Source of the DNA: JACZQZ01 sp046756945
Lineage (GTDB): Bacteria; Pseudomonadota; Alphaproteobacteria; Rhodospirillales; 2-02-FULL-58-16
NCBI GenBank assembly: GCA_046756945.1
Contig: JBHHXI010000140.1
Location: 1 to 7,456, forward strand
DNA: 7,456 nt
Direction of reading: 5' to 3'
Under the pieces are notes generated by a model, which was not told where the DNA came from, did no database searches, and saw only the letters and a program-made list of their open reading frames with translations. Shown piece by piece: positions 7,005 to 7,456 of the stretch (position 1 is the stretch's first letter; each line of letters begins with the position of its first letter). The position numbers were made by a program, and so were the translations under genes.

Positions 7005-7043
7005 CGGTTTAGAAACGGTTAACGGAAAACCGACGGTTGACGG
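7005..7043. promoter_or_regulatory. Cluster of CGGTT motifs, possible operator
   Basis: CGGTT occurs at 7005-7009, 7016-7020 and 7034-7038 on the plus strand and inverted (AACCG) at 7028-7032. Two copies form the direct repeat ACGGTTAACGG (7015-7025) and ACGGTTGACGG (7033-7043), 10 of 11 identical and 18 bp apart. A further CCGGTTG lies at 6923-6929. This relatively AT-richer island in GC-rich DNA between divergent genes is a reasonable place for a regulator site. No known regulator motif is recognised. Confidence 0.4.
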
Positions 7044-7166
7044 GGAATGCAAGGGTAATCCCGGGCATCAAGGGGCCGGTCCACCGCGCCATTCCGGGCC
7101 CCGGACTCCCCCACTCCCCGGGCGCCGGGATTTCATGACGGGTGGGCCGGGGATTCTGGGCCGCGG

Positions 7167-7195
7167 TTGACATCCGCCGGCCCGCGGCCAATCCT
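7167..7195 (+). promoter_or_regulatory. Possible promoter of the plus-strand exported-protein gene
   Basis: TTGACA at 7167-7172 is an exact sigma-70 type -35 box. Seventeen bases later, AATCCT (7190-7195) matches the -10 consensus at only 3 of 6 positions. If used, transcription would start a few bases before the ATG at 7206, giving an almost leaderless mRNA, which would fit the lack of a Shine-Dalgarno there. The weak -10 keeps confidence low. Confidence 0.3.
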
Positions 7196-7205
7196 TGCCC
7201 GTCGT

Positions 7206-7456
7206 ATGGGTGGAATCCTCCTGTTCCTGGGCCTGGTGCTGCTCGGCTACGCCCCCCGCCCCGCGGGGGCGGCGCCGGACAGGCCCGCCGACGCGCGCGG
7301 CGTTCTGCGCCATGCGCTTGCCGCGGCCTGCGACGCGGCCGACATGCGTCCCCGCGACCCCGGCTGGCGCCTCGGCCAGGCGACCCTGGTGGAGGAGAGC
7401 GGTTTCGACCCCGGCGGCCGACCGGGGCGCCTCAGGCGCCTGTTCCGCCTGCCCTC
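7206..7456 (+). CDS. Secreted or periplasmic protein of unknown family, 3' end outside window
   Basis: Eighty-three codons are visible from the ATG at 7206 to the right edge without a stop. The N-terminus is a plausible Sec signal peptide: a short start, hydrophobic core ILLFLGLVLLGY (residues 4-15), then PRPAGAAPD with an Ala-x-Ala type cleavage site near residues 20-24. There is little positive charge before the core, which is atypical. The mature part begins PDRPADARGVLRHALAAACD, carries one cysteine (C42), and continues GWRLGQATLVEESGFDPGG. I do not recognise a family. The signal peptide appearing exactly at the first ATG supports a real gene, but no Shine-Dalgarno is visible and the fragment is short. 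It is divergent from the signalling operon, so a functional link is possible but unsupported. Confidence 0.55.
   Translation, partial: MGGILLFLGLVLLGYAPRPAGAAPDRPADARGVLRHALAAACDAADMRPRDPGWRLGQATLVEESGFDPGGRPGRLRRLFRLP

Larger units (their letters stand above)
6626..7205. other. 580-bp divergent intergenic region with no convincing gene
   Basis: This stretch lies between the divergent kinase operon and the plus-strand exported-protein gene. Open frames of up to 147 codons exist on both strands, but their products are arginine-, glycine- and proline-rich, match no family I recognise, and look like stop-poor high-GC noise. The region holds structured non-coding DNA: an imperfect 16-bp duplication (6792-6807 and 6825-6840, 14 of 16 matching), a long inverted repeat (6939-6996), clustered CGGTT motifs (7005-7043), and small palindromes at 7093-7105 (TCCGGGCCCCGGA) and 7117-7129 (CCCGG-GCG-CCGGG). 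Promoters for both divergent units should lie here. Confidence 0.7.

Noticed and set aside
6579..7022. Plus-strand open frame of 147 codons
   Set aside because: It begins inside the kinase gene and runs through GC-rich intergenic DNA. The product is Arg/Pro-rich with no domain or good ribosome-binding site.
6766..7170. Plus-strand open frame of 134 codons in the intergenic region
   Set aside because: It spans the inverted repeat and the CGGTT cluster, is Pro/Arg/Gly-rich, and no domain is visible. It overlaps a minus-strand frame of similar poor quality.

Overview
The window is high-GC DNA with strong G/C preference at third codon positions. It comes from a bacterium, most plausibly a proteobacterium. 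The PAS_7-type domains and the REC-PAS-GAF-GGDEF-EAL architecture are common in Rhodospirillales-like Alphaproteobacteria, but no gene here fixes the taxon, so that placement is an inference.

Positions 1 to 6625 are one minus-strand signalling operon, read from right to left. First comes a membrane-anchored histidine kinase (6625 to 4022). It has two transmembrane helices around an extracytoplasmic domain, then three PAS domains, HisKA and HATPase_c. After 6 bp comes a single-domain CheY/Rcp1-type response regulator (4015 to 3578). After a further 12 bp comes a very large hybrid c-di-GMP enzyme (3565 to 1, cut by the left edge). Its order is REC, PAS, PAS, PAS, GAF, PAS, PAS, GGDEF and the start of EAL. 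The third gene is the longest reading frame in the window, but it has no stop inside it, so a complete-ORF search can miss it. I reconstructed it by translating the minus strand: 1188 codons without a stop.

The likely logic is one envelope-sensing kinase facing two receiver domains. One is a free-standing receiver with no output domain. The other is fused to a c-di-GMP synthase/phosphodiesterase module. The operon would convert an extracytoplasmic signal plus several cytosolic cues into a change in c-di-GMP. Neither receiver gene has a DNA-binding domain. This is inferred from domain content and tight spacing; the pairing itself is not shown by sequence.

Positions 6626 to 7205 (580 bp) separate the operon from a divergent plus-strand gene. 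I see no convincing gene there. The stretch does hold a long GC-rich inverted repeat (6939-6996), a cluster of CGGTT motifs (7005-7043), small palindromes near 7093-7129, and a TTGACA-type -35 box (7167-7172) close to the start at 7206. The plus-strand gene (7206 to beyond the right edge) encodes a small exported protein of unknown family, of which 83 codons are visible.

I found no mobile element, CRISPR array, tRNA or rRNA. I see no clear sign of a new kind of system. The most distinctive features are the number of sensory modules (at least eight PAS/GAF in two proteins), in-frame 28-bp direct repeats that bracket a PAS module, and the structured divergent intergenic region.
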